This document shows positions 1-7,354 of a stretch of 23,084 bases of DNA, piece by piece. Numbering within the stretch: the stretch's first letter is position 1; each line of letters starts with the position of its first letter. The notes beneath the pieces are model-generated. The model ran no database searches. It was not told the origin of the DNA and worked only from the letters and a program-made list of their open reading frames with translations. This stretch comes from an uncultured Prosthecobacter sp. Lineage in GTDB: Bacteria > Verrucomicrobiota > Verrucomicrobiia > Verrucomicrobiales > Verrucomicrobiaceae. The stretch is taken from positions 1 through 23,084 of the forward strand of contig CANNUR010000021.1 in assembly GCA_947523045.1 (NCBI GenBank). Direction: 5' to 3'. A program made the translations under genes and the position numbers.

Positions 1-1584
1 GTAGGAGACGCTGCCGGCCGCGCCGGAGCTGAGGTCGACCCCGAGGATTTCCTGGAGGAACCAGAGGGCGAAGACACCGAGCAGGAAGACCGGGCAGACC
101 CAGCGGATGATCGGCCGGAAAATCCAAGGCACGCGCAGGGCCGCTCCCTGATGGAGTTCGGCGAAGCCGCGGTCGATGCCCCAGACCCAGCCGAAGATGA
201 GGATCTGGATCGTCGCCAGGGTGAAGATCAGGAAGGTGCCGACCCAGAAATCGAGGGTGTCGAGCGCCTTCAGATCGCCACTGAAATAGACGACAAATCC
301 GCAGCCGAGGCAGGTGAGCAGGCCGAGCAGGGTAACGGAGATTCGGCGGCCGACACCGAGCGCCTCCTCGACGAAGGCGATGCCGGGCTGCAGCATGGAG
401 ATTGAGCTGGTGACGGCGGCGAGGAAGAGCATGAAGAAGAAGGCGCCGCCGAAGAAGTCGCCCGCCGGCATCTTCGCGAACACGAGCGGCAGCACCTTGA
501 AGCCGAGACCGACCCCCGCTTGGCCGGCGACACCGGCAACGCCGAGGAAGGCGACCGCGGCCGGCACGGTGATCAGGCCGCCGAGGCCGACCTCGCAGAA
601 CTCGTTGGCGCTGCTCGCGGTCAGGCCGCTGAGCACGACGTCGTCGCTGCGCTTCATGTAGCTGGCATAGACAATGATGACGCCGAAACCGACCGAGAGG
701 CTGAAGAAGATCTGACCGGCGGCGGCCAGCCAGAGGCGCGGGTTGCGCAATTGCTCGAGCACGCCGATCTCGCGCAGAACGAGCGCACCAGCACTGGTGG
801 CGACTTCGGTGCGCGCGTCCTCCAGGGCGGCGGCGCCGACGACTTCGCGCGGTTTGTCATCCGGTGCGGGCGATGGTTTCATCACCATCACCTTGGTGGG
901 GTTCCAGAGGTAGCCAAGGCCGTTGCCGACGCTGTCGTGCGGGCGCGCCGGATCGGGGGCGCCGAGGGTGAGCACGCGGGCGAGGATGAGCAGGGCGAGT
1001 AGGATGAGCAGCGGCATGCCGATCTTGCACATCTTCTCGATGCCGCCGGCGATGCCGCGGTAGATCAGCCAGAAATTGAAGAGGAAGACCCCGGCCAGCC
1101 AGGGCAGCACGTGGCCGGCGTCGAGACGCATCGCCGTGCCGTCGCCGGCCGCGCCGGTGAAGGCGGCGAAGCGGGCGACAGTTTCCTCGGCGTCCTTGAG
1201 ATGCAGGTTGCCGGTCCAGAAGTTCGCCGCGTAGCCGAGGCACCAGGCCTCGATGACGACGTAGTACATGTAAATCACCACTGGCACGATGACGCCAATG
1301 ACGCCGGCGTACTTCGCCCAGGGCCGGCGCACGATGGCGGCGAAGGCGCCGGGACAGGAGTTGTAGCCGCGGCCGCCGGCGTAGCGGCCCATGGCCCATT
1401 CCGCCCAGCCGATCGGCAGGCCGATGATGAGGAAGCTGATCGCGTAGGCGAGCATGAAGGCGCCGCCGCCATACTGGGCGGCGAGACCGGGGAAACGCAG
1501 GAAGTTGCCGAGGCCGACCGCGCTGCCGGCGACGGCCATGATGACTCCGAGACGTGATCCCCAGGCTTCTTGCGACGTTGACAT
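1..1584 (-). CDS. Sodium-dependent symporter of the neurotransmitter:sodium symporter (LeuT/SNF) family, C-terminus cut by window edge
   Basis: Secondary transporter of the inner membrane that would couple sodium entry to uptake of an amino acid or similar substrate. The frame from ATG 1584 stays open for 528 codons to the window edge. Residues about 12-70 match the LeuT TM1-TM2 signature closely: GSAVGLGNFLRFP, then QYGGGAFMLAY and WAEWAMGRY. These form the unwound TM1 that holds substrate and sodium in the family. Hydrophobic segments continue throughout, and the last visible ones read as TM11 and TM12. LeuT is about 520 residues, so little is likely missing. Between the fifth and sixth helices there is an unusually long polar insert (roughly residues 215-275, rich in Asp, Pro and Lys). 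The start lies 101 bp from the divergent protease gene and has no clear Shine-Dalgarno. Family assignment is firm; the substrate is unknown. Confidence 0.93.
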   Translation of the reverse strand, partial: MSTSQEAWGSRLGVIMAVAGSAVGLGNFLRFPGLAAQYGGGAFMLAYAISFLIIGLPIGWAEWAMGRYAGGRGYNSCPGAFAAIVRRPWAKYAGVIGVIVPVVIYMYYVVIEAWCLGYAANFWTGNLHLKDAEETVARFAAFTGAAGDGTAMRLDAGHVLPWLAGVFLFNFWLIYRGIAGGIEKMCKIGMPLLILLALLILARVLTLGAPDPARPHDSVGNGLGYLWNPTKVMVMKPSPAPDDKPREVVGAAALEDARTEVATSAGALVLREIGVLEQLRNPRLWLAAAGQIFFSLSVGFGVIIVYASYMKRSDDVVLSGLTASSANEFCEVGLGGLITVPAAVAFLGVAGVAGQAGVGLGFKVLPLVFAKMPAGDFFGGAFFFMLFLAAVTSSISMLQPGIAFVEEALGVGRRISVTLLGLLTCLGCGFVVYFSGDLKALDTLDFWVGTFLIFTLATIQILIFGWVWGIDRGFAELHQGAALRVPWIFRPIIRWVCPVFLLGVFALWFLQEILGVDLSSGAAGSVSY

Positions 1585-1685
1585 GGGGGCAGACTAGAAA
1601 GCGCCGTGCCAGGGCACAAGCCCCAAAATCCCGGGGGTGGAAAAGAAGATGAAACGCGCGGCCACCCGCGGCAGTCTGAGGCCTC

Positions 1686-2981
1686 ATGCAGAAAGGCTTG
1701 CCCTGGGTCCTCCTCGCCGCCGCGGCACTCGTGCTGGCGTTGGCCCTGCTCAGCCGTTTGGCGATCGAAACCACCGCGCCGTCGCCGGCGTTGGAGACCA
1801 CCATCTCGCGTGCACCGGTCCCGCGTGCCGCCCTCACGCCCGGGTTGCGCGGTCCCGATCTCACGCAACCGGCGCCACCGAGCGTGTTTGATGAGCTGCT
1901 GCGCCGCATTCTGGAGCTGGCGCGCACGCCGGGTGCCGCACCCGATGAACTGCTGCTCAGTTTTGCCAAGCCTGCCGACCTCGAGGTCTTCCGCGCCCGG
2001 GCCGCCCGCGCCGGCATCGAACTGCTGCCCACGGATCCGCGCCTGCTCACCGCCCGCGTCCGCGTCGGCGATGGCCGCGCCCTAGCGAGTGAACTTGCCG
2101 GTGGCGGCTTCGATCGCGTCGGCCCCAACTACCTCGCCTGGGTGCCCGCCCTGCCGCGCCTGCCGGAGACGGATGCCGACAACGCCGGTGGCGCCCGCCC
2201 CTTTGGCAGCAGCGGCTTGGAGGCGATCGGTGCCGGTCGCGACCGCAGCGACTGGGGCCGCGGCATCACCGTCGCCGTGCTCGACACCGGCATCACCGAC
2301 CATCCGCAACTGGAACAGGTGCGCCTGAGTCGCACCGACCTCGTCCAGGACGGCCAGCCGGTGGACGGCCACGGCACCGCCATGGCCTCGCTCATTGCCG
2401 GGGCCGACCCGGCCGAGGGCGGGGTCGCCCCGGCGGTGAGCCTGCTCGACATCCGCGTCGCTGATGCCAAGGGCGAAAGCACCACCGCGCTGGTCGCCCA
2501 GGCCATCCTGATCGCGGTCGATCAGGGCGCGCGTGTCATCAACATCAGCCTCGGCACCAATGCCGACGCGCCCGTGCTGCGTCGTGCCGTCGAATATGCC
2601 CTGGAGCGCGGGGTGGTCATCGTCGCCGCCGCCGGCAACGATCAGGCCAACGCCCTCGCCTATCCGGCCGGTTACAACGGCGTGGTCAGTGTCGCGGCCG
2701 TCGATGCCAATGGCGTGCAGGCCTTTTTCTCCAACTCCGGCACCGGCCTCGTGGTGGCCGCGCCGGGGGTCGGCATCGTCTCGGCCTACAGCGACAACCG
2801 GCGTGTCATCAGCAGCGGCACCTCGCAGGCCGCCGCCCTCACCAGCGGGGTTGTCGCCACCATGCTCGGCTGGGGTTATTCCGGCCAGAGCATCCTCAAG
2901 TCGCTCGCCGCCAACGCCAGGCCCACCGGCGCGCCGGCCGAGCAGACCGGCGCCGGTCTCGTGCAGGTGCCGCGACGCTAA
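1686..2981 (+). CDS. Membrane-anchored or secreted subtilisin-like serine protease (peptidase S8)
   Basis: 431-residue serine endopeptidase. An N-terminal hydrophobic segment (residues 5-23) acts as signal peptide or anchor. A Pro-rich stretch and a prodomain-like region (about 65-155) precede the catalytic domain. The triad is visible: Asp200 in AVLDTGITDHP, His229 in DGHGTAMAS and Ser380 in SSGTSQAAA. Asn318 in AAAGN is the oxyanion-hole residue. The protein ends about 50 residues after the catalytic serine with no C-terminal accessory domain. It sits 43 bp upstream of a lipoprotein gene on the same strand, so the two may be cotranscribed. The ATG at 1686 begins directly at the hydrophobic segment, which supports this start. 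Family and catalytic residues are clear; the substrate is not known. Confidence 0.93.
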   Translation: MQKGLPWVLLAAAALVLALALLSRLAIETTAPSPALETTISRAPVPRAALTPGLRGPDLTQPAPPSVFDELLRRILELARTPGAAPDELLLSFAKPADLEVFRARAARAGIELLPTDPRLLTARVRVGDGRALASELAGGGFDRVGPNYLAWVPALPRLPETDADNAGGARPFGSSGLEAIGAGRDRSDWGRGITVAVLDTGITDHPQLEQVRLSRTDLVQDGQPVDGHGTAMASLIAGADPAEGGVAPAVSLLDIRVADAKGESTTALVAQAILIAVDQGARVINISLGTNADAPVLRRAVEYALERGVVIVAAAGNDQANALAYPAGYNGVVSVAAVDANGVQAFFSNSGTGLVVAAPGVGIVSAYSDNRRVISSGTSQAAALTSGVVATMLGWGYSGQSILKSLAANARPTGAPAEQTGAGLVQVPRR

Positions 2982-3024
2982 GTTTTGTTTGCACGCCCGC
3001 CGCGGCACTCCCAGCTTGGCGCAC

Positions 3025-3519
3025 ATGACCCGCCTCCTTTTGCTTCTGCCGGTGCTCTTCCTGCTCGCCGCCTGCCAGACCACCGATCCCTACGTGGAGC
3101 AGCAAAAGCAGTACCGTCGCCTGGAGATCGCCGCGGAAGGTCCGGGCGACTACTACATTGGCCGCCGGTTCCACGTCCCCAACACGCATTTCTGGGGCTA
3201 CGTGCGCCGCCCGGGCGAAACCTGGGAGCAGAGCCGGCTCGTCGTCCTCAATGAGCGGCTCATGCGCCAGCCCGATCGGCTGCCGGAAATGCCGGCCGGC
3301 GACGGCCCTGCCTACGGCAGCGATCACAACCGCGAGTACCGCCTCTGGGGTCACTACTCCGGCCGCCGCGTCTACGATCCGAACAGCAACATGGCCCTGC
3401 CCGAGTTCGTGCTGCGCCGCTACGAGGTGAAACGCGAGTCGCCCGGCTGGCTCTTCCACCCGAAGGAGCGCTTCAACGGTCGCCAGCTCCTGCGCGGGGA
3501 GCCGGGTTCGACGCCCTGA
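3025..3519 (+). CDS. Small predicted lipoprotein of unknown function
   Basis: 164-residue protein with a textbook lipoprotein signal: a short Leu-rich core followed by the lipobox LLAAC, making Cys17 the lipidated residue. The mature part is polar and rich in Arg, Tyr and Pro (for example GDYYIGRRFHVPNTHFWGY and LPEFVLRRYEVKRE). I recognise no domain. ATG 3025 was chosen because it puts the signal peptide at the N-terminus; the same frame is open further upstream only as a shadow of the protease gene. The last 47 bp (3473-3519) overlap tail-to-tail with the bioF-like gene on the opposite strand. It lies just behind the protease gene and may be expressed with it. A cell-envelope location is well supported; the role is unknown. 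Confidence 0.82.
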   Translation: MTRLLLLLPVLFLLAACQTTDPYVEQQKQYRRLEIAAEGPGDYYIGRRFHVPNTHFWGYVRRPGETWEQSRLVVLNERLMRQPDRLPEMPAGDGPAYGSDHNREYRLWGHYSGRRVYDPNSNMALPEFVLRRYEVKRESPGWLFHPKERFNGRQLLRGEPGSTP

Positions 3520-4639
3520 GGGCCGCCGCCAGCGCGTCGATCTCCGCCGGCGTGTGCGCGGCGGTGAGGGTCACGCGCAGCCGCGCAGCGCCGCGGGCGA
3601 CCGTCGGATAACGGATCGCCGGCACAAGGAAACCCGCCTCAAGCAGGCGTTCGGCCGCGTCGAGCGCCGCGCGTTCATCACCGAGAATGACGGGCAGGAT
3701 GGCGGCGGGTGGCGATGGCAGATCAAGGCCGGCGGCGAGGCGGTCGACATTCGCGCGCAGTCGCGCCCGGGCCGCGTCGCCTTCGTCGCCGGCGGTCCAG
3801 GCGAGCGCCTGCCTGGCGGCCGCGGCCAGGGCCGGCGGCGGCGCGGTCGAGTAGATGAAGCTGCGCGCGCGGTTGACCAGCAGGTCAATGACGGGACGCG
3901 CCGCCGCCAGGTAGCCGCCGCTGAGGCCAAGCGCCTTGCTGAGCGTGCCCATCTGCAGTTCGATCCGCCCCTCCAAACCCGCGGCTGCCGCCAGCCCGCG
4001 CCCCTGCGGGCCGAGCACGCCGACGCCGTGCGCCTCGTCGACCAGCAGCCAGGCGCCATGGCGTTCCTTCAGTTCGACGATGTTGCGCAGCGGCGCGGTG
4101 TCGCCATCCATGCTGAACACCGACTCGGTGACGATGAGCACGCGGCCGCGGGCGCCGGCGAGCAGGCGCTCGAGCTTGCCGAGGTGGTTGTGCGGGAAAA
4201 CGCGGATCGTCGCGCCGCTCAGGCGCGCGGCATCGACGAGGCAGGCGTGGCTGAGTTTGTCGAGCAGGATCGTGTCGCCGGGTCCGACCAGGGCCGGCAG
4301 GGTGCCGAGGGCGGTGGCATGGCCGCTGGCAAAGCTCAGTGCCGCCTCGGTGCCCTTGAACTCGGCCAGTGCCGCCTCCAGTTCGGCGTGGGCGCGCGTT
4401 GTGCCGGTGACCAGGCGCGAGGCGCCGGCGCCCGCCCCCCAGGTCTGCACGGCGGCGGCCAGGGCCTCGCGCAAATGCGCGGAGCTGGCCAGGCCGAGGT
4501 AGTCGTTGGAGGCGAAGTTGTGCAGGGTCCGGCCCGCACAGACGACACGACCCTCGGCGGCGGGCTCCAGTACGCGCAGCCGGCGGCGCAGGCCCGACGA
4601 CTCGAGCTCGCCCAGCGCGCCTGTCAGATCCCAGTTCAC
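3473..4639 (-). CDS. bioF: 8-amino-7-oxononanoate synthase-like PLP enzyme (alpha-oxoamine synthase family)
   Basis: 388-residue pyridoxal-phosphate enzyme of the family that condenses an acyl thioester with an amino acid. BioF makes 8-amino-7-oxononanoate from pimeloyl thioester and alanine in biotin synthesis. Visible motifs: FASNDYLGL (42-50), DKLSHACLVDAA with His131, SVFSMDGD (173-180), LLVDEAHGVGVLG (Asp201, His204), and GTLSKALGLSGGY with the Schiff-base lysine at 235. The C-terminal RLRVTLTAAHTPAEID strongly resembles BioF. The start is a GTG at 4639, giving an N-terminus (MNWDLTGAL) that lines up with E. coli BioF. That GTG overlaps the upstream TPR gene's stop (GTGA), so translation is probably coupled. 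No other biotin gene is in the window, so a related activity such as 2-amino-3-ketobutyrate CoA ligase is possible. Confidence 0.85.
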   Translation of the reverse strand: MNWDLTGALGELESSGLRRRLRVLEPAAEGRVVCAGRTLHNFASNDYLGLASSAHLREALAAAVQTWGAGAGASRLVTGTTRAHAELEAALAEFKGTEAALSFASGHATALGTLPALVGPGDTILLDKLSHACLVDAARLSGATIRVFPHNHLGKLERLLAGARGRVLIVTESVFSMDGDTAPLRNIVELKERHGAWLLVDEAHGVGVLGPQGRGLAAAAGLEGRIELQMGTLSKALGLSGGYLAAARPVIDLLVNRARSFIYSTAPPPALAAAARQALAWTAGDEGDAARARLRANVDRLAAGLDLPSPPAAILPVILGDERAALDAAERLLEAGFLVPAIRYPTVARGAARLRVTLTAAHTPAEIDALAAALRASNPAPRAGAGDR

Positions 4640-5316
4640 TCCTTCAGCCTCCGCTCGACGATCTCGTCCTTTTCGACGCCGAGGGCCACGGCCTTTTCGT
4701 AATGACGGCGCGCCAGCTCGATCGACGGCGGTTTCTGGTCGAGGTAGAGCAGGGCGAGGTTGAAGTGGGCGATGCCGTACTCCGGGTTGAGCTCGATGGC
4801 GCGCAGCAGGGCCGCCTGGGCGGCGTCGGTCCAGCCGAGGTTTTTCACCGCGATGGCGAGGTAATTGTGCGCGCGGGCATCGGTCGGATCCTCGTGGATG
4901 GCGCGACTGAAGGCGGAGATGGCGAGGTAGAGATCGCCCTTGCCCGAGTGGATCAGGCCGAGCGCGTTCCACGATTGGCCGAGCCGCGGATTGAGTTTCA
5001 CGGATTGCTCGAAGCACTCCTGCGCCGCCTGGGTGTTGCCGGCCTGCTGCTCGACCGCACCCAGATTGGCCCAGGCCAGGGCGTTTTTGGCATCGGCCTG
5101 CAGCATCTCCTGGTAGGCCGCGCGGGCGGCCGCCCAATTGCGGTCGCCAAAGGCCTTGGCCGCCTTCTGCGCCAGGATGGCCGTATCCGGCGGCAGGCTG
5201 CCGGCGATCTCGGGCGGCGCCAGGTTCAACGGTGGCACCGCGGGTTTGTCCTGGCCGTGGGCGGCCGCGCTCAGCAGAACAGCAAGGAAGAGGAGGCGGA
5301 AAGGGGACACGGACAC
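4636..5316 (-). CDS. Secreted or periplasmic TPR-repeat protein
   Basis: About 226 residues: a signal peptide (Leu/Ala-rich core ending AAAHGQ), a short Pro-rich segment, then at least four tetratricopeptide repeats from about residue 45 to 215 (units such as NALAWANLGAVEQQAGN and ARAHNYLAIAVKNLGW). TPR arrays are protein-binding scaffolds; the partner cannot be read from the sequence. The start is uncertain: GTG 5316 or GTG 5310 places the signal peptide first. An ATG at 5463 would run into the divergent lexA gene and across its operator, so I reject it. The stop overlaps the GTG start of the bioF-like gene (GTGA). The promoter must lie in the short divergent region shared with lexA, so LexA might also control this pair. 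Confidence 0.8.
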   Translation of the reverse strand: MSVSPFRLLFLAVLLSAAAHGQDKPAVPPLNLAPPEIAGSLPPDTAILAQKAAKAFGDRNWAAARAAYQEMLQADAKNALAWANLGAVEQQAGNTQAAQECFEQSVKLNPRLGQSWNALGLIHSGKGDLYLAISAFSRAIHEDPTDARAHNYLAIAVKNLGWTDAAQAALLRAIELNPEYGIAHFNLALLYLDQKPPSIELARRHYEKAVALGVEKDEIVERRLKE

Positions 5317-5411
5317 AGTTTCACCCAGCCGTGGGCCGCGTGCAAAGGGAAGGCGGCACTGAGCGACGGAAAATGCGCAAAACGGCTTGCATTCCCAGAG
5401 GCAGGTCCGAC

Positions 5412-5425
5412 TGTTCGAACGAACA
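5412..5425. promoter_or_regulatory. LexA operator (SOS box), TGTTC-N4-GAACA
   Basis: A perfect 14-bp palindrome, TGTTCGAACGAACA, lies 12 bp before the lexA ATG and about 95 bp before the divergent TPR/bioF start. LexA usually represses its own gene through such a box. From memory, the LexA motif described for Verrucomicrobia has exactly this TGTTC-N4-GAACA form; I have not checked this. Position and symmetry make autoregulation very likely. Control of the divergent pair is only possible. Confidence 0.85.
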
Positions 5426-5437
5426 AAACGCACGACC

Positions 5438-6067
5438 ATGCCCCGAGCCGCCCGCAAAATCACCGACCGGCAGCACGAGCTGCTCGAATACCTGCGCAGC
5501 TACCAACGCGAATACGGTGTCATGCCGAGCACGCGTGACATCCAGAAGCACTTTGGCTTTGCCAGTCAGACGGCGGCGATGAGTCACCTGCGTGCCTTGG
5601 AGAAAAAGGGCGTCATCCAGCGCCACTCGCACAAGGCCCGCGCGGTCGTTTTTCCAGAAGATCTGGGCCGTGCGGACATCGTCAACGTGCCGGTGTATGG
5701 CAGCATCGCCGCCGGTTATGGCGAGATGCAGGAACAGCAGGCCGACGGCTCGATCGCGGTCGATGTGCAAACGCTCGGCCTGCGCAAGGGCGCCCGGGTC
5801 TTCGCGCTGAAGGTGCGCGGCGAGTCGATGATCGGCGCCAACATCTGCGATGGCGACCTCGTCATCGTCGAGGCGCGCGAACCGCGGCCGCGCGACATCG
5901 TCGCCGCCCTGATCGACGGCGAAACCACGCTCAAGCGCTACCTCGTCAAGGATGGGCGCCCCTACCTGCAGGCGGAGAACCCGGCCTTTCCCGACCTCAT
6001 TCCGGTCGCCGAACTGCAGGTGCAGGGGGTCATGCAGACCCTCATCCGTCAGGCGGGCCGTAGCTGA
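5438..6067 (+). CDS. lexA: LexA repressor, SOS-response regulator with self-cleaving peptidase domain
   Basis: 209-residue transcriptional repressor that autocleaves when stimulated by RecA filaments, releasing DNA-repair genes. The N-terminal winged helix-turn-helix (about 1-72) has the typical pattern ITDRQHELLEYLRSY, MPSTRDIQKHFGF and HLRALEKKGVI. The C-terminal S24 peptidase domain holds the Ala92-Gly93 cleavage site (GSIAAGYGE), nucleophile Ser130 (RGESMIG) and general base Lys166 (ETTLKRY). Length is normal for LexA. ATG 5438 is preferred over an upstream in-frame TTG at 5387, because that extension would translate through the operator and adds residues not seen in LexA. It is divergent from the TPR/bioF pair and convergent with the next gene, whose stop is 11 bp away. 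All catalytic residues are present, so it should be functional. Confidence 0.96.
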   Translation: MPRAARKITDRQHELLEYLRSYQREYGVMPSTRDIQKHFGFASQTAAMSHLRALEKKGVIQRHSHKARAVVFPEDLGRADIVNVPVYGSIAAGYGEMQEQQADGSIAVDVQTLGLRKGARVFALKVRGESMIGANICDGDLVIVEAREPRPRDIVAALIDGETTLKRYLVKDGRPYLQAENPAFPDLIPVAELQVQGVMQTLIRQAGRS

Positions 6068-6078
6068 GCGGAGGGCCT

Positions 6079-7170
6079 TCAGAGCTTGTCGTCCAGCACG
6101 TACTTGCGCGCCATCTTGAGCAAGTCATCGCCGTGCTCCAGCAGTGGCGATTTTTGCTTGGGCGGCGGTAGCGGCGTGATCGCTGCCCGGCCCGGATCAT
6201 AGGGCTTGATCTCCGGCAGCGGAATCGGTTTGGCACCTGCCACTGCGGGGGCTGAGTTGGATGTGTCTGCACCGGTCGGGGCAGGTGCCGGCAGGGGGCT
6301 GCCCGGTGGGGGCGGCGTGGGAGCCGGCATCGGCGCGGGCTGGGTTGGGCCTGCGGCCGGGGCGGTGGGCGGCGGAGCAGGCAGGGTTGGGCCGGTGGCG
6401 GGTGAAGTGGGTGTCGGAACCGGGGTTGGGACGGCTGCGGTGCTGGCTGGGGACGTCGGCACCGGCAGGCTGGGGCCGGCATTCGCTGCGGCCGGTGCCG
6501 GAGCGGGCACAGGTGCGGTGGAACCCGCCGCGACAGGCGGGGTCGGCGCCACGACTGGGGGCTGAGAGGTTGTCGGTGTCGGGGCGGAAGAAGGGGCCGT
6601 GGCGGCGGTCGCTGGGTTGGCCGGTGCCGCCTTCGGTTTCACCGCCAGGTACAGCAGGTTGTAGTTGTGGCGGATCGCCGCGGGGAAGGAGACCCGGCCG
6701 GGCTCGATGATTTTTTCGCGCAGGATCTTGGCGGAGAGATCGGCCACCAGGTCGCTGCCGACCTTGACCGCGCGGTCGATGCTGGGCGCGGCGACGTTGG
6801 TTGCGGCCGAGGAACCGCCCTTGATGAGTTCGCTGGTGATGGTCCGGCCCTGCAGGGCCAGGCTGCTCTGGGCCGAGACCAGGGTGCCGTCGGCGGCGAA
6901 GCTCAGTTCGAGGCTGGCGTGGTCGTCGGAGGCGAAGAAGCCGCGGCGGTGGTCGATGCGCACCGACACGTAGATGCCGCCGTCGGGCGAGGGCGAGACC
7001 TCGGGGCGATAGGTGCGGTAGGCTGCATCGGAGATTTGGTATTCGGCCGCCTGGCCTTTGCGGGCCTTCCACCCCCCCAGGCCTTCGCCAAAGCCGTCGA
7101 CATCCACCACCACCTCCGCGGCGGCGGGCAGCTGGAACAAGAGCAGCAGGAACGGCAGAAAGCGTGGCAT
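6079..7170 (-). CDS. Secreted protein with long Pro/Ala/Thr-rich linker, function unknown
   Basis: 363 residues. A signal peptide (about 1-18, ending PAAAE) is followed by a folded region of about 160 residues with alternating beta-type segments (IYVSVRIDHRRGFFASDD, ASLELSFAADGTLVSAQSSL) and amphipathic helices up to NYNLLYLAVKPK. From about residue 179 to 315 the chain is almost wholly Pro, Ala, Thr, Ser, Gly and Val, typical of a flexible extracellular or periplasmic linker. A short C-terminal segment (GDDLLKMARKYVLDDKL) looks like an amphipathic helix. I recognise no family. The gene is convergent with lexA and divergent from the TPR gene at 7355. The linker suggests a protein that spans or protrudes from the envelope, which is inference. 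The start at ATG 7170 is supported by the signal peptide; no Shine-Dalgarno is visible. Confidence 0.8.
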   Translation of the reverse strand: MPRFLPFLLLLFQLPAAAEVVVDVDGFGEGLGGWKARKGQAAEYQISDAAYRTYRPEVSPSPDGGIYVSVRIDHRRGFFASDDHASLELSFAADGTLVSAQSSLALQGRTITSELIKGGSSAATNVAAPSIDRAVKVGSDLVADLSAKILREKIIEPGRVSFPAAIRHNYNLLYLAVKPKAAPANPATAATAPSSAPTPTTSQPPVVAPTPPVAAGSTAPVPAPAPAAANAGPSLPVPTSPASTAAVPTPVPTPTSPATGPTLPAPPPTAPAAGPTQPAPMPAPTPPPPGSPLPAPAPTGADTSNSAPAVAGAKPIPLPEIKPYDPGRAAITPLPPPKQKSPLLEHGDDLLKMARKYVLDDKL

Positions 7171-7354
7171 GGAGGAAACCGGGTGTGAGGCACCGGAGTT
7201 AAACTGCGGGCACCCCGTTCTTATTCAACCCCAAATCGACCGGTTTGCCGTATTGCACCGTACGCCCGAGATCCGGGGCAGGACGGATTGCCGGTGTTTT
7301 TTGCTTGCTGAAATAACAGCCCTGCATGATGGCGAGAATCTCGCGCTTCACGTC
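7171..7354. promoter_or_regulatory. Divergent promoter region with a 13-bp palindrome
   Basis: 184 bp separate the start of the secreted linker protein gene (-) from the TPR gene (+), so promoters for both should lie here. I see no convincing -35/-10 pair. At 7332-7344 there is a perfect inverted repeat, GCGAGA-A-TCTCGC, 10 bp before the proposed GTG start. It could be an operator or a small RNA hairpin that limits translation. Only the symmetry is certain. Confidence 0.35.

Noticed and set aside
857..2128. 423-codon minus-strand open frame across the transporter start and the protease gene
   Set aside because: It runs through the transporter gene in a different frame (Arg-rich shadow) and into the protease gene on the other strand. 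The true transporter frame starts at 1584.
5387..5437. Longer lexA starting at TTG 5387
   Set aside because: It would translate through the LexA operator and add 17 residues absent from the family; ATG 5438 gives a normal LexA N-terminus.
6226..6636. Repetitive tract as a CRISPR or satellite array
   Set aside because: The repetitiveness comes from Pro/Ala/Thr codons within an open frame; repeat spacing is irregular and there are no conserved repeats with unique spacers.
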